In this document: positions 17,757 to 26,766 of the stretch, one piece after another | How positions within the stretch are numbered: the stretch's first letter is position 1 | Layout of the letters: each line of letters begins with the position of its first letter | Origin: Chitinophagales bacterium | GTDB taxonomy: Bacteria; Bacteroidota; Bacteroidia; Chitinophagales; S012-47 | Direction of reading: 5' to 3' | NCBI GenBank assembly: GCA_026981615.1 | Contig: JALSIH010000153.1 | Coordinates: forward strand, 1 to 54,053 | Length of the DNA stretch: 54,053 nt | Made by a program: the position numbers and the translations under genes | Notes under the pieces: model-generated | The model's input: the letters and a program-made list of their open reading frames with translations, nothing else | Databases searched by the model: none | What the model was told of the DNA's origin: nothing

Positions 17757-19121
17757 TTGGAATCAAACCCTGATGGTGACCTTGGCGTTCCCCTTGTAAT
17801 TAAGTTCCTGAGCGGCTTTTCTGCCCGGCCCTTGACGCTGGAAATATACATCGCATTGGCGATCACGATCCTGCTCCTTTTCGCTTCGGCCATTGTGTCC
17901 GGGGCCGAGGTGGCATTCTTTTCTCTCGGCAAGCAGAACATCAAGGAGCTGAAAGGCAGCAAGGCGTCACGCGACCACTTGCTTCTTTCTCTGCTGCGCA
18001 TGCCCCGAAACCTGCTGGCAACCATTCTGATAGCCAACAATCTCTTCAATGTCGGCATTGTAGTGACTACCTACTTCATTATTTCTTCCACATTTGTTTT
18101 TGAAGATGCCTGGGCTCAGTTTGCGGTGGAAGTGGTCTTTGTCACTTTCCTTCTGGTCGTTTTCGGAGAAGTGGTTCCAAAAATCCTGGCCAATTACCGG
18201 AAACTGGAATTTGCACATTTCTCTGCTCCCGTGCTGGGTGTGTTGAGCAAGGCCTTTCATCCGCTGAGCGGCTTTTTGGTGCGCTCTACCCGGGTGATCG
18301 AAAAGCGCCTGGCCAAGAAACAAGGGGCACATTTCGTGACCAGAGAAGAAATCGACCACGCCATCGAGCTGGCCCGCGATGAGAATACAACCGAGGAGGA
18401 AATTGATATTTTAAAAGGAATTGTCAAATTCGGAGATATCACCGTGAAGCAGATCATGCGATCGAGAGTGGACCTCGTGGCCATCGATCGTGAGAACTCC
18501 TTTGACGAAGTGCTGAAGATCGTTCGTGAGAGCGGCTATTCCCGGTTTCCGGTTTACGAAAACGATCTCGATCACATCATCGGCTTTCTTTATGCCAAAG
18601 ACTTGCTGGGTTATTTGAACAAGGATGCCTCCTTTGACTGGGCAGCGCTCCTGCGTCCGTCTTTCTTCGTTCCGGAAAGCAAAAAAATCGAAGAGCTGCT
18701 GCGCGAATTCCAGCGCAAACGCATTCATATGGCCGTAGTGGTGGATGAATACGGAGGCACCTCCGGCATTGTTACCCTTGAAGATATTATGGAGGAGATC
18801 ATCGGAGAGATCGAAGATGAGTATGACGTGGAGGAAAGCGATTTTTACCAAAAAATCAATGAAAACACATTCATTTTTGAGGGCAAAACGCTGATCAATG
18901 ATTTTTGCAGAGTCATGGGCATCGATACCCATCTTTTCGATGAGATAAAAGGAGACTCGGATTCGCTGGCCGGCCTGCTTCTGGAACTTTTCCAGCGCAT
19001 GCCCGGGGTCGGGGAGTCCGTTCGCTACAATAAGTACCGCTTTGAGGTGTTGGATGTTTCGGAGCGAAGAATTGAAAAAGTAAAAATCACGGTAATTGAT
19101 GAGGGACAGGATTCCAACTAA
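17757..19121 (+). CDS. gldE: Gliding motility-associated protein GldE (CNNM/CBS-domain hemolysin family)
   Basis: CNNM TM domain, CBS pair 'SRVDLVAIDRENSFDEVLKIV', 'DEYGGTSGIVTLEDIMEEIIGEIEDEYD'; between ssb and gldD; TTG start. Confidence 0.92.
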   Translation: MESNPDGDLGVPLVIKFLSGFSARPLTLEIYIALAITILLLFASAIVSGAEVAFFSLGKQNIKELKGSKASRDHLLLSLLRMPRNLLATILIANNLFNVGIVVTTYFIISSTFVFEDAWAQFAVEVVFVTFLLVVFGEVVPKILANYRKLEFAHFSAPVLGVLSKAFHPLSGFLVRSTRVIEKRLAKKQGAHFVTREEIDHAIELARDENTTEEEIDILKGIVKFGDITVKQIMRSRVDLVAIDRENSFDEVLKIVRESGYSRFPVYENDLDHIIGFLYAKDLLGYLNKDASFDWAALLRPSFFVPESKKIEELLREFQRKRIHMAVVVDEYGGTSGIVTLEDIMEEIIGEIEDEYDVEESDFYQKINENTFIFEGKTLINDFCRVMGIDTHLFDEIKGDSDSLAGLLLELFQRMPGVGESVRYNKYRFEVLDVSERRIEKVKITVIDEGQDSN

Positions 19122-19707
19122 GTTTTTTCTGTTGATAGCGGCACTGGGCACCCTGGCATGGGCTTCCTGTTCGCAGGACTACAGTCCGCGCGGCAAGGGC
19201 TACCCTTATCTTGAAGTCCCCGAGGAGCACAGCTATCAGCGTTTTCAGGATGGCAACTGTCCCTTTTCCTTTGAATACAATACAATTGCCCGTGTGCAGC
19301 GCGACTCGCAGTTGATACGCAATGAGCCCGAAAGCGATTGCTGGCTGAATATCGTTTACCCCGATTATGATGCCACCATTTATCTGAGTTACAAAACACC
19401 GGAAGAAGACTACAACCTGCTGAAACTCCGGAACGAGGCCCACAAACTCACCTACGAGCATGCCAAGCGGGCCGATTTCATTGAACCGCAGCTCATCACG
19501 GCAGCCAATCAGGTTTATGGTTTGGTCTATAATGTAGGGGGCGCAGCTGCCTCGCCCACCCAGTTTTTTGTGACCGATACGGTGCGGCACTGGCTGCGCG
19601 GAGCCCTCTATTTCAAAACCTCTCCCAACCCCGATTCGCTGGAGCCCCTGATTCGATACATCGATGAAGACATCGCACACCTGATTCGTTCTATCGTCTG
19701 GGAGTGA
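19099..19707 (+). CDS. gldD: Gliding motility lipoprotein GldD
   Basis: Lipobox-like 'TLAWASCSQDYSPRGKGYPYLEVPEEHSYQRF'; follows gldE; ATG at 19099. Confidence 0.92.
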   Translation: MRDRIPTKFFLLIAALGTLAWASCSQDYSPRGKGYPYLEVPEEHSYQRFQDGNCPFSFEYNTIARVQRDSQLIRNEPESDCWLNIVYPDYDATIYLSYKTPEEDYNLLKLRNEAHKLTYEHAKRADFIEPQLITAANQVYGLVYNVGGAAASPTQFFVTDTVRHWLRGALYFKTSPNPDSLEPLIRYIDEDIAHLIRSIVWE

Positions 19708-20343
19708 TCAAAAAATCAGGTAATAAATCAGTTTGACATATTCGTTGTTGACCATCAGCAGGCCGTATTCATTCTCCCACCATCTTTTTTCATCGTATTG
19801 GCTCGAAGGTGCACCATGAATATTCAGGTAAATGCCGGCCTCACGGAAGGGCTTCTCAAAAAAGGAGCGAATGCGTCTTGTGTGAAAGCGATGGCTGACG
19901 ACCATCACAGTGTCGAGTTTCTTTTCGAGGCAGTAGCGAAGAATGAGTTCCGACTCTTCCAGCGTGCTGCTTCCTTCGGGAAGAAGCACGATGGCCGATG
20001 AATCCATTCCCGAACGGGCCAGATATGCGGCCGTGATTTCGGCTTCTCTAAAGGGAAGTCCGAGTGCCTCGAAATCGGCAGGCACAGTGCCTCCGGTGCA
20101 GACAAGAAAGCGGCCGAGGCCCTGCCTGTAGAGCTCAAGGGCCTCACCGGCCCGGTCTTTGGGCCCGCCTGCCAGAACGAATATCGCCTGCACGCGGCAG
20201 GGCTCATCTTCGCTGATCAGATAGCGGCCTGCAGCCCGCAGCAATTCGAAGCGGAAGAGAAAGAGAAGCAGGAAAAAGACAGACACAAAAAGCAGCGCCA
20301 TCAGGTATTTTCCGAGCCTGCGATGGGTTGATAAAATGCTCAT
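19708..20343 (-). CDS. YdcF/SanA/ElyC family (DUF218) protein
   Basis: 'AIFVLAGGPKDRAGEALELYRQGLGRFLVCTGG...TLEESELILRYCLEKKLDTVMVVSHRFHTRR'. Confidence 0.85.
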   Translation of the reverse strand: MSILSTHRRLGKYLMALLFVSVFFLLLFLFRFELLRAAGRYLISEDEPCRVQAIFVLAGGPKDRAGEALELYRQGLGRFLVCTGGTVPADFEALGLPFREAEITAAYLARSGMDSSAIVLLPEGSSTLEESELILRYCLEKKLDTVMVVSHRFHTRRIRSFFEKPFREAGIYLNIHGAPSSQYDEKRWWENEYGLLMVNNEYVKLIYYLIF

Positions 20344-20364
20344 AAACAGAAACTATTATTTTTC

Positions 20365-20392
20365 TTTGCTGAGTTCATATCCATTAAATTTG
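20365..20392 (+). promoter_or_regulatory. Candidate Bacteroidota promoter (TTTG-N16-TAAATTTG) 4 bp upstream of the fpr ATG
   Basis: TTTG at 20365-20368 and exact TAnnTTTG at 20385-20392; ATG at 20397. Confidence 0.5.
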
Positions 20393-20396
20393 AGCT

Positions 20397-21125
20397 ATGC
20401 CCCGGGAATGGAAAACAGCCAGAATCATAAATATCGAAGATTGTGCGCCCAAAACGAAGCGGTTCTTTCTCGAAGTTCAATCTGATCCGGCATTTGAATT
20501 CAAGGCGGGGCAATTCGTTACCCTGGACCTGCCCATAGGCGAAAAACCGAAGGAGCGCTGGCGATCATACAGCATCGCCAGTCCGCCAAAAGGTGACCGC
20601 ATCATCGAGCTGGTGATTGTCTGGCTCGAAGGCGGGAAAGGCACCACCTGGCTCTTTACCGAGGCCGGGCCGGGCACCGCAATTGAGCTGATGGGGCCGC
20701 TGGGCAAGTTTGTACTGCCCGATGAGATTGAAAACGATCTTTGCTTTATTGCCACCGGTACCGGCATTGCCCCGTTTCGATCCATGCTTTATGACCTCCA
20801 TCGTCACAAAGAGAAGGTGAAGCACGACATTACCCTCATCTACGGCACGCGCTACATGGAAGACATTCTCTATTATGATGAATTAAAAGCCCTGTCGGAG
20901 AAATGGGATCGATTTCATTATGAGGTGACTCTTTCGCGTGAAAAAGAAGAGAAATGGCCGGGGCGCAGGGGCTATGTGCATCCGGTCTATGAAGCGTTGT
21001 TTGCCGGCCGGCCGGCAGCCGATTTTTATCTCTGCGGATGGCGCGAGATGGTCAATGAAGCCCGCGAAAGGCTGATGAAGATGGGCTATCCGTCAGGCAG
21101 TATTCACCGCGAAATTTATGACTGA
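20397..21125 (+). CDS. fpr: Ferredoxin--NADP+ reductase / FAD-binding oxidoreductase
   Basis: 'KAGQFVTLDLPIGEKPKERWRSYSIASPP', 'IATGTGIAPFRSMLYDL', 'FYLCGWREMVNEARERLMKMG'. Confidence 0.88.
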   Translation: MPREWKTARIINIEDCAPKTKRFFLEVQSDPAFEFKAGQFVTLDLPIGEKPKERWRSYSIASPPKGDRIIELVIVWLEGGKGTTWLFTEAGPGTAIELMGPLGKFVLPDEIENDLCFIATGTGIAPFRSMLYDLHRHKEKVKHDITLIYGTRYMEDILYYDELKALSEKWDRFHYEVTLSREKEEKWPGRRGYVHPVYEALFAGRPAADFYLCGWREMVNEARERLMKMGYPSGSIHREIYD

Positions 21126-21853
21126 GGCGGCCGGGCCGCAAATACGCTGTCGAGAATGGCCTCGGAGCGGATTCTCCCGAAATGATCGAGGTGCAGCTCG
21201 AAGAATCGCAGAAGCATGCGAAGCAATTTCCTGCGCATATCCCGGCCGGCTTTTACTGAAGATACGGCTCCGGACTCGGTCATCAGGCGGGCCAGCAGAT
21301 AACTCGACTCTTCATCCATGAAATCGCCATGCCCGGGCAAGTGCTCCTGAAATATACCTTCCCGCAAGTTGAAGTAGGCATGATACCCGTCACGGAACTG
21401 GGGCCCGAAGCCCAGAATCTGACTCAGGCGGATAAGATAGTGCAAGTGATAATTGCCCACCTTTTCTTCCCGGTCAATATTCATCAGGCTACTTTTCAGG
21501 AGGTCGAAGACTTCCGGGTTTCTGACTCCGCTGATAATGGCCTTCTTGCTGACCTCCATGAGAAAGAGGGCCATGCTGCCGCGTATCACGCTGCGGGGAA
21601 TGTTCTGATAAAGGTAGGCGGAGTTGAATTCGCGGATGCGCTGCAGTTTTTTATGCTCTTTGTGATAAACTTCCATTTGCAGAATGGAGGCTGCCTGAAG
21701 GAGCGGAGCCCCGGCATAACGGGCCTTCCGTCCGCGCACACCATTCACCATATAGCTTTGAATGCCCAGTTCCCGGGTGAAGATCGTGGATATGAGGCTG
21801 GTTTCGGAGTACTTCACCGAGCGGATGACGATGCCTTCGGTTTTGTGCAGCAT
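21116..21853 (-). CDS. recO: DNA repair protein RecO
   Basis: MLHKTEGIVIRSVKYSETSLISTIFTRELGIQSYMVNGVRGRKA. Confidence 0.92.
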   Translation of the reverse strand: MLHKTEGIVIRSVKYSETSLISTIFTRELGIQSYMVNGVRGRKARYAGAPLLQAASILQMEVYHKEHKKLQRIREFNSAYLYQNIPRSVIRGSMALFLMEVSKKAIISGVRNPEVFDLLKSSLMNIDREEKVGNYHLHYLIRLSQILGFGPQFRDGYHAYFNLREGIFQEHLPGHGDFMDEESSYLLARLMTESGAVSSVKAGRDMRRKLLRMLLRFFELHLDHFGRIRSEAILDSVFAARPPQS

Positions 21854-21870
21854 GAAACAAAGCTACGGAC

Positions 21871-24189
21871 TTAGTTGACGATGAGGAAGCGGCATACTTT
21901 GGTCCTGCTTCCGTTCGGATCGCCAATAAAAACAAGATAGACTCCGCTTGATGCCCGCTGCCCGTTGTAGTTGTAGCCGTCCCAAACCATCCGCGAACCC
22001 TGCGAGAGGCCTTCATGGAATACGTTGCCGTTGATGTCCGTAATTTTTATTTCGGCATTGGGCACCACATTGTCAATGGTGATCACGCCCCGGTAGCCGG
22101 GTCGCACGGGGTTGGGATATATCTTGCAGTCCCGCTCTTCTTCGTAGTTGTTGGCAGCCGTTCCGATGTATGAGATGATGCCGTTGTCGGTGCCGAAATA
22201 GACGATTCCCAAGCCCTTGTCGATGGTGATGTCATTCACGATATCCGACAGGAGGGGGCTGTTTTCGGAGTTGAAATAGGCAATCTGCCGGTCACCGTCT
22301 TCACTCATCAAAAAGACACCCCGGTTGGTGGCAAACCATTTCCGGTTGGCCGCATCCACTTCAATGTCGTTGATGATTTCGGTTTCGAGCAGATAGTTCA
22401 GATTGCCGTCAATTTCGATGAGCGGGCGGCTGGCATTGCAGTTGCCGTCCATCACCGACCCCGGGCAGTAAAATACGGCCACGCCTTCTTCGGTTCCCAC
22501 CCAGATGGCTCCGTCCTTGTCTTTGGCAGCGCAGCGCACCTTGTTGCTGTGCAGGTTTCCGCTCTGGCTGCCACCGTCCAGCACCACAGCACGGTCATCG
22601 CTGCTGTTGTCGGGTGTGCCGTTGTCATCATACACGACAAGGCCTGCGTTGTTGTTTCGCTCGGGGATGAGCCATTTCTGGCCGAAATCATCGATAATCA
22701 GGCTGCTGACTTCGGTGATGTTGCGTGGAAGGGGGTAGGCATAGGAATTGCCGTCAGCAGCCAACACCACAAGCGGCTTGGAAACCATATAATTGGCCAC
22801 CCAGAGGTTGCCGTCCCGGTCAAGGGCGAGACCGGCAGCGGTGGTTCGGTCGGGATCGCCCGAGGGAGCCTGAAGCGCTGAGTTGTCTTTGTTAAATGTT
22901 TCGATACTCCAGTCTTTGTATTTAATCACGCCACCATAGATCGAAGCAAAATAGGCCTCCCCGCTTTTTTGGTTTACGACCACATCCAGAATGTCAAGGT
23001 AGTCGTTCATTTCGGGGAATGTGTATTGGTTGAAAGTCTGCCATGCCCCATTCTGATAAAGAAAAAATCCATCGCGGTTGAAGAGGAAGTTAAAAGCACT
23101 GTTGACCCCTCCGGGGGCTACGTAAAGCACTGCATTGGCATGTGCCATTCCGAAAACACTTTCGGATGCCGGCCCGTTGGGATGAATAAATTCACCGCTG
23201 CCGTTGCGATAATGATAGAGTCCGTTGTAAAAATCGGCCACCCAAAATTCTCCTTCGGGGTACTCAATGCATTGATAGGCTACATTTAGGTCGCTGTTGG
23301 GCAGGGCCTCCGAAGAGCTGCCATCGGGGGCGGTCCGCAGGATGCGGATATCATCGGGAACAAAAGGGTCGCTGCCATATTGCGCACTCGTAAGCAAAAG
23401 GTGTCCGTACTGTATCGAGTAATTGATGATTTGATATCCGCTGTTGTCAAGAAAAAGCTGCCAGCTGCTGCCGTTGAATTCGTGAATGCGGTCATTCTGT
23501 ACCAGCATCAGGCGACTGTCAAAAACAAAAACAAAATCGCAGGCTCCGGGGGCAAGGCTTCCGCCACTAACGATATCCCAGCTTTGAAAATTCAGGAGGT
23601 TGACACTTCCGTCCGAAGGCGCCCGCATGAGGCCTTCGGATGTAGCGGCATAAAAATAGCCATCGTACTCTACCATATCCGTGCAGTTGATCCCCACTCC
23701 GCGCAGGCGATAGGTATCCTTGATCTGATGATTGACCAGGTCTACGGCCACAATGCCGAAAGAAGTGCTCAGATAGGCATAATCACCGATAAAGCGGATT
23801 CGATTGATTTTTTTCGTGCCCAGGATGGAGGCGTTTTTTATGTCCGGGATGTTGATGATTTTCTCTCCCTCTATCAAGTCGATATTCCCGTTGGTATAGG
23901 CGATGAGCAGCAAATCCATATCGGGATAAAAGGCCATCTGAGTATGATTGCCTGTGCTCCATTTGCTGATGTCCGAGAGGCCGTTGGCCTTGCTGAGTTT
24001 TTGCAAAGACGCATCCCGGGGGTCATAGACAAATGCGGCCGCCTTGACGGCCGTGTACAGTTTTCCGTTGCCCGTACATACGGCAACGGCATTGGAGTAG
24101 GGAAGATGATCCTGCCACGAGCCGATGGCCTGGCCGTTGGCAGTGAATGAAAACAAGAAGGCAAAAAAGAAATAAAAGAGATGGCGCAT
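21871..24189 (-). CDS. porZ: T9SS anionic-LPS delivery protein PorZ (beta-propeller plus CTD)
   Basis: 'IGSWQDHLPYSNAVAVCTGNGKLYTAVKAAAFVYDPRDASLQKLSKANGLSD' PorZ N-terminus; CTD 'CKIYPNPVRPGYRGVITIDN...'; next to recO. Confidence 0.88.
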   Translation of the reverse strand: MRHLFYFFFAFLFSFTANGQAIGSWQDHLPYSNAVAVCTGNGKLYTAVKAAAFVYDPRDASLQKLSKANGLSDISKWSTGNHTQMAFYPDMDLLLIAYTNGNIDLIEGEKIINIPDIKNASILGTKKINRIRFIGDYAYLSTSFGIVAVDLVNHQIKDTYRLRGVGINCTDMVEYDGYFYAATSEGLMRAPSDGSVNLLNFQSWDIVSGGSLAPGACDFVFVFDSRLMLVQNDRIHEFNGSSWQLFLDNSGYQIINYSIQYGHLLLTSAQYGSDPFVPDDIRILRTAPDGSSSEALPNSDLNVAYQCIEYPEGEFWVADFYNGLYHYRNGSGEFIHPNGPASESVFGMAHANAVLYVAPGGVNSAFNFLFNRDGFFLYQNGAWQTFNQYTFPEMNDYLDILDVVVNQKSGEAYFASIYGGVIKYKDWSIETFNKDNSALQAPSGDPDRTTAAGLALDRDGNLWVANYMVSKPLVVLAADGNSYAYPLPRNITEVSSLIIDDFGQKWLIPERNNNAGLVVYDDNGTPDNSSDDRAVVLDGGSQSGNLHSNKVRCAAKDKDGAIWVGTEEGVAVFYCPGSVMDGNCNASRPLIEIDGNLNYLLETEIINDIEVDAANRKWFATNRGVFLMSEDGDRQIAYFNSENSPLLSDIVNDITIDKGLGIVYFGTDNGIISYIGTAANNYEEERDCKIYPNPVRPGYRGVITIDNVVPNAEIKITDINGNVFHEGLSQGSRMVWDGYNYNGQRASSGVYLVFIGDPNGSRTKVCRFLIVN

Positions 24190-24379
24190 GCTGGTGCTCT
24201 GATTGGTTAAGTAAAAGACTGCTTTCTTCTTCGATTCGTTGCAAAGCCGGAAAATCCCTTTTCATTTCCATGGTCTAAGCCGGTCAATTTCAACGGGAAA
24301 AGATGTAATAATACGTTGAAAAACGAAGAAATTAAAAGCGTTAGGACTGTAAAATTGCTATCTTTGCGCCTGTTTTACA

Positions 24380-26740
24380 ATGTGGGAATCTTTATCAATA
24401 TTAATTCTTCGCTATCGCCTCTTTTTTCTGCTGGCGATGTTGGGTTCTACGGGCTTTATGCTCTATCATGCCCTGGATGCCAGCATCACCTATGACTACA
24501 TGACGGTGGTGCCGAAAGATGACCCGGTAGCCGTTAATTTTAAAAAATTTCAGGAGACCTTTGGCGATGACGGCAATGTCATGGTGCTGGCCATTCAAAC
24601 GCCTGACTTCTTTACGAAAGACGTGCTGAACGACTGGTACGGACTGGGCAAAGAGATAAGCCGTATTCACGGCATTGAAGGCATGCTTTCGGTCCCCAAT
24701 GCCACGCTTATCCGGAAGAACAAAGCCAAAAAGGCATTTGAGGCCTTTCCGTTGATGGATCGCCCGCTGAAAAGCCAGCATGAAGCCGACAGTCTCCGGG
24801 AAGTCTTTTTTACACTGCCATTTTACGACAAGCTGATATACAATCGCGAGACACATACCTCGCTTATGGCCGTCAACTTCAGCAAAACGGTGCTGGATTC
24901 GAAAGAGCGCCTGGCGGTGGTGGACTCCATCCAGGGGCTGGCAGAATCTTTTGGTGATGCGCATCAGATCAAAATTCATTTTTCCGGCCTGCCTTTTATC
25001 AGAACCTACAACATGCGAACCATCTCGCATGAGTTGGAACTCTTTCTCATTCTGGCCATGGTCATTGTGGCCATTATCCTCTTTTTGCTCTTTCGCAATG
25101 TGTTTGCCGTGGTCTTCCCGCTTTTTGTGGTTATTTCGGGGGCCATCTGGTCCATGGGGACCCTCTCTCTTATAGGCTTTAAAATCACGGTATTGACGGG
25201 CCTTATTCCCACCCTCATTGTGGTCATCGGCATTCCCAACACCATCTATCTGCTAAATAAGTACCATACGGAGTTCAAAAAACACGGCAACAAGCAAAAA
25301 GCCCTGATGCGAACCATCTCAAGGATCGGGCAGAATACCTTTTTTACCAATCTGACCACCGCCATCGGTTTTGGTGTTTTTGCCTTTACCGATACCAAGC
25401 TGCTGACCGAATTCGGCATCGTGGCTTTTTTAAATATCATGGCCACTTTCCTTATCAGCATCATTGCCATACCTGTATTTTACAGCTATCTGCCCGAGCC
25501 CAATCTCAGGCAGATGGTTCACCTCGACCGCAAGCTGCTCAACCGCATTCTCGACAAGTTTGAGTATTGGAGTCTGCATTATCGCAAGGCCATCTTTACG
25601 GTTTTTGTATTGATCCTGCTAATTGCTGCCGGGGGCCTGCTGAAGCTGAAGGCCGAAGGGTACATTCTGGATGATGTGTCGCACCAGTCGAGTGTGTACA
25701 AGGATTTGAAATTCATTGAGAAGAACTTCAGGGGGATCATGCCCTTTGAGGTGATGATCAGCTCAAAAGGAAAGGAAAAAGTGACCGACCTCTCATTTAT
25801 TCAGAAACTCGATAAGGTGGTCGATACCCTGGAAAAAGAAGCGGTGCTCTCAAAGCCGCTGGCCATCTCCGAAGCCTACAAGTTTATGATGCAGGCTTAT
25901 TACAACGGCAACCCCCGCTTTTACCGCCTGCCGACCCAGTTTCTCATCAATCAGAATCCCCTGCTTCGCTCCTACCTGAAAAATATCAAAATCGACAGCA
26001 GCCTGGGCAAATCGGTTACCTACATCAGCAAGGACAAGAAATCGACACGGATAAGCAGCAAGGTGGCCGATATCGGGTCGGACAGCATGCCCAAACTGGT
26101 GGCCCGCCTGATCCCCGAAATTCAAAAAGTATTTGCAGCCGACAAATACGAGACGATCATTACGGGAACCAGCATCATCGCCACCAAGGGCTTCAACTTT
26201 TTGATTGACGGCCTCATCTACAGCGTGGTCATTGCCTTTATTGCCATCTCTCTGATTATGGCCTATCTCTTCCGCTCATTCCGCATGCTGAGCCTCTCGC
26301 TGCTGCCCAATATCTTTCCCCTTATCATCACAGCGGGCATCATGGGCTATTTTGATATTGCCCTCAAGCCAAGTACCGTTTTGGTCTTCAGTGTGGCTTT
26401 CGGAATCTCCGTGGATTACACGATTCATTTTTTGGCAAAGTACCGGCAGGAGCTCAAGCGCCACGTATGGGATGTGGAAAAAACCGTATTGGAGTCCATG
26501 AAAGAGACGGGGGTGAGCATGCTCTATACTTCGCTTATCCTTTTCTTCGGATTTATCATTTTTACTCTTTCGGAGTTTGAAGGGACGGCCAATCTGGGCC
26601 GGATGACCTCCATCACCCTGATTGTGGCCCTGCTCAGCAATCTGCTTTTCCTGCCCTCGCTGCTTATTTGGATAGGCCGTTCGGAGCAAAAGAAAAATGC
26701 GGAAGAGAATGATGATTCAAGTGCAGATTCCATTTCCTGA
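24380..26740 (+). CDS. RND/MMPL superfamily exporter
   Basis: About 12 TM helices in two RND halves; 'FSVAFGISVDYTIHFLAKYRQEL'. Confidence 0.88.
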   Translation: MWESLSILILRYRLFFLLAMLGSTGFMLYHALDASITYDYMTVVPKDDPVAVNFKKFQETFGDDGNVMVLAIQTPDFFTKDVLNDWYGLGKEISRIHGIEGMLSVPNATLIRKNKAKKAFEAFPLMDRPLKSQHEADSLREVFFTLPFYDKLIYNRETHTSLMAVNFSKTVLDSKERLAVVDSIQGLAESFGDAHQIKIHFSGLPFIRTYNMRTISHELELFLILAMVIVAIILFLLFRNVFAVVFPLFVVISGAIWSMGTLSLIGFKITVLTGLIPTLIVVIGIPNTIYLLNKYHTEFKKHGNKQKALMRTISRIGQNTFFTNLTTAIGFGVFAFTDTKLLTEFGIVAFLNIMATFLISIIAIPVFYSYLPEPNLRQMVHLDRKLLNRILDKFEYWSLHYRKAIFTVFVLILLIAAGGLLKLKAEGYILDDVSHQSSVYKDLKFIEKNFRGIMPFEVMISSKGKEKVTDLSFIQKLDKVVDTLEKEAVLSKPLAISEAYKFMMQAYYNGNPRFYRLPTQFLINQNPLLRSYLKNIKIDSSLGKSVTYISKDKKSTRISSKVADIGSDSMPKLVARLIPEIQKVFAADKYETIITGTSIIATKGFNFLIDGLIYSVVIAFIAISLIMAYLFRSFRMLSLSLLPNIFPLIITAGIMGYFDIALKPSTVLVFSVAFGISVDYTIHFLAKYRQELKRHVWDVEKTVLESMKETGVSMLYTSLILFFGFIIFTLSEFEGTANLGRMTSITLIVALLSNLLFLPSLLIWIGRSEQKKNAEENDDSSADSIS

Positions 26741-26766
26741 AAACATAAAGACAAGGACCTGAAGCA

